Assembly: GCA_964392245.1 (NCBI GenBank)
Contig: CAYMOX010000002.1
Coordinates: forward strand, 1-64,000
Reading direction: 5' to 3'
Length of the DNA: 64,000 bases
From: JAAUUJ01 sp964392245
GTDB taxonomy: Bacteria > Cyanobacteriota > Cyanobacteriia > Thermostichales > Thermostichaceae
This document shows positions 62,937-64,000 of this stretch, in pieces. Positions within the stretch are counted from its first letter, which is position 1. The number at the start of each line of letters is the position of its first letter. The notes below the pieces were generated by a model. It saw only the letters and a program-made list of their open reading frames with translations, was not told the origin of the DNA and made no database searches. A program made the position numbers and the translations under genes.

Positions 62937-64000
62937 TTAAGAGAGAGGCCTACGGCGGCGAAGAAACTCTGGGATATCCAGACCCGTTTCAGGACTCCGG
63001 GGGGGGGCAGTCGGCAGCTCAACCGAGGCAGCAGCAGCAGAACTACTTTTCCGGTGAGCAGCCTGTTTGGGGTCAGGTTTCTCGGAACTAGCGGAGGTAG
63101 ATTTGGGGGTAGCGCTATGGGCAAAGCCAGTGGCAATCACCGTCAGCCTCACCTCCCCCTGCATCCTCTCGTCAATCACAGCCCCCAGAATGATATTGGC
63201 ATCAGGATCAACAGCTTCAGAAATAATTTTGCCCGCAGAAATGACCTCATGCAGGGTTAAGTCTGCCCCACCCGTCACGTTGAGCAATACGCCCCGTGCT
63301 CCGTCAATAGAGGTTTCCAGCAGAGGAGAAGAGATGGCGGTCATGGCTGCCTCACTTGCACGAGACTTGCCACTTCCCATCCCGATTCCCATCAGAGCTG
63401 TACCCGCATCCGCCATCACACTGCGCACATCGGCAAAATCAACGTTGATCATGCCAGGAATGACAATGATGTCTGAGATTCCCTGAACCCCCTGACGCAG
63501 GACATCATCCGCCACCCGAAAGGCTTCCTGAACAGGAGTCTGCTCCGAAATCACAGAGAGAAGTTGATCGTTGGGGATGACGATCAGAGTGTCCACAGCC
63601 GATTGCAGCTCACTAATCCCTTCTTCCGCCTGACGGGTGCGGCGGCGACCTTCAAAAGTAAATGGGCGGGTGACTACCCCCACAGTGAGAGCTCCGGATT
63701 CTTTCGCCATCTGGGCCACAATTGGTGCAGCCCCCGTTCCTGTGCCTCCTCCCATCCCTGCCGCGACAAAGACCAGATCAGCCCCTTCCAGGGCCTTAGC
63801 AATCTCTTCACTGGATTCTTCAGCCGCCTTCTGACCCACTGCAGGGTTTCCCCCTGCCCCTAAGCCACGGGTCAGTTTTTGCCCGATCTGGAGACGCTGG
63901 ATACCGGTGGACTGAACCAGTGCCTGGGCATCGGTATTGATACTCCAGAACTCAACACCACTCAAATTATTCAGAACCATGCGGTTGACGGCATTGCAGC
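62937..64000 (-). CDS. ftsZ: Cell-division GTPase FtsZ, N-terminus beyond window
   Basis: The visible part covers most of the GTPase domain, including FEGRRRTRQAEEG and the tubulin signature GMGGGTGTGAAP, the GTPase-activating loop, a Ser/Ala-rich linker and the C-terminal peptide LDIPEFLRRR that binds partners such as Ftn2 and SepF. The frame is open through 64000 and reads NAVNRM just inside the edge, so the first 60 or more residues lie outside. Confidence 0.97.
   Translation of the reverse strand, partial: CNAVNRMVLNNLSGVEFWSINTDAQALVQSTGIQRLQIGQKLTRGLGAGGNPAVGQKAAEESSEEIAKALEGADLVFVAAGMGGGTGTGAAPIVAQMAKESGALTVGVVTRPFTFEGRRRTRQAEEGISELQSAVDTLIVIPNDQLLSVISEQTPVQEAFRVADDVLRQGVQGISDIIVIPGMINVDFADVRSVMADAGTALMGIGMGSGKSRASEAAMTAISSPLLETSIDGARGVLLNVTGGADLTLHEVISAGKIISEAVDPDANIILGAVIDERMQGEVRLTVIATGFAHSATPKSTSASSEKPDPKQAAHRKSSSAAAASVELPTAPPRSPETGLDIPEFLRRRRPLS

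Overview
The window comes from a cyanobacterium. Evidence: an nblS/hik33-type sensor kinase, a CpcD-domain phycobilisome-linker-like protein, a radical SAM protein of the photosystem II high-light acclimation type, an Ftn2/ZipN cell-division protein, cyanobacterial IspH and many small families known mainly from cyanobacteria (DUF3119, DUF4079, DUF5340, DUF6679, DUF6737). The DNA is fairly GC-rich. By eye GGATCC is strongly over-represented, while the usual cyanobacterial octamer GCGATCGC was not noticed. The sequence is a draft scaffold: 100 Ns at 61015-61114 interrupt prs. The last gene (ftsZ) and the first (tnpB) run off the window edges.

Layout. 1-200: left end of an IS200/IS605-type element with the start of tnpB. 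364-2427: DUF2157 + GDYXXLXY membrane pair. 2475-7295: giant alpha-2-macroglobulin. 7374-12072: type IV pilus motor operon pilB-pilT-pilC (minus strand). 12225-13555: murG with a small upstream gene. 13660-16380: DUF6737, ispH, an AEC-type transporter, small ORF. 16381-17102: no convincing gene. 17103-19800: plsC, a 45-residue membrane protein, mutY, a lipoprotein. 19837-25348: ilvN, a Tat-exported ABC binding protein, a NYN nuclease, phasin, ureE, a 40-residue ORF, glgA. 25451-29337: radical SAM protein, Dps, a probably frameshifted gene, a ferredoxin-like protein overlapping a DUF3119 gene.

29699-30053 is a wrecked glycine-betaine methyltransferase. 30252-36205 is a chemotaxis/phototaxis operon (CheY-like, MCP, hybrid CheA). 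36193-37151 holds a 110-bp duplication around two small genes beside tRNA-Gly(GCC). 37219-43167: DUF6679, tyrA, trpC-DUF5340, thrC, nblS. 43178-45050: a secreted hexapeptide-repeat protein and a phage-like S24 repressor facing a Cys/His-rich unknown gene across a compact promoter/operator region. 45033-51335: ubiD, ftn2, ecfT, tldD. 51434-58169: diheme cytochrome, RCC1 propeller, CBS-MCP signalling protein, secreted and membrane hypotheticals, CpcD-domain protein. 58359-59831: allantoinase-like deacetylase + ureidoglycolate lyase. 59913-64000: response regulator, prs, ddl, ftsZ.

Functional links. Allantoinase-like protein plus AllA would release urea, and ureE in the same window suggests urease use. 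nblS and the radical SAM protein both belong to high-light responses. The pilus motor and the two MCP-type proteins plus CheA fit twitching motility and taxis. murG, ddl, ftsZ and ftn2 serve envelope growth and division. The least explained piece is the repressor/unknown-gene pair at 43687-45050; no complete new defence or mobile system is visible.
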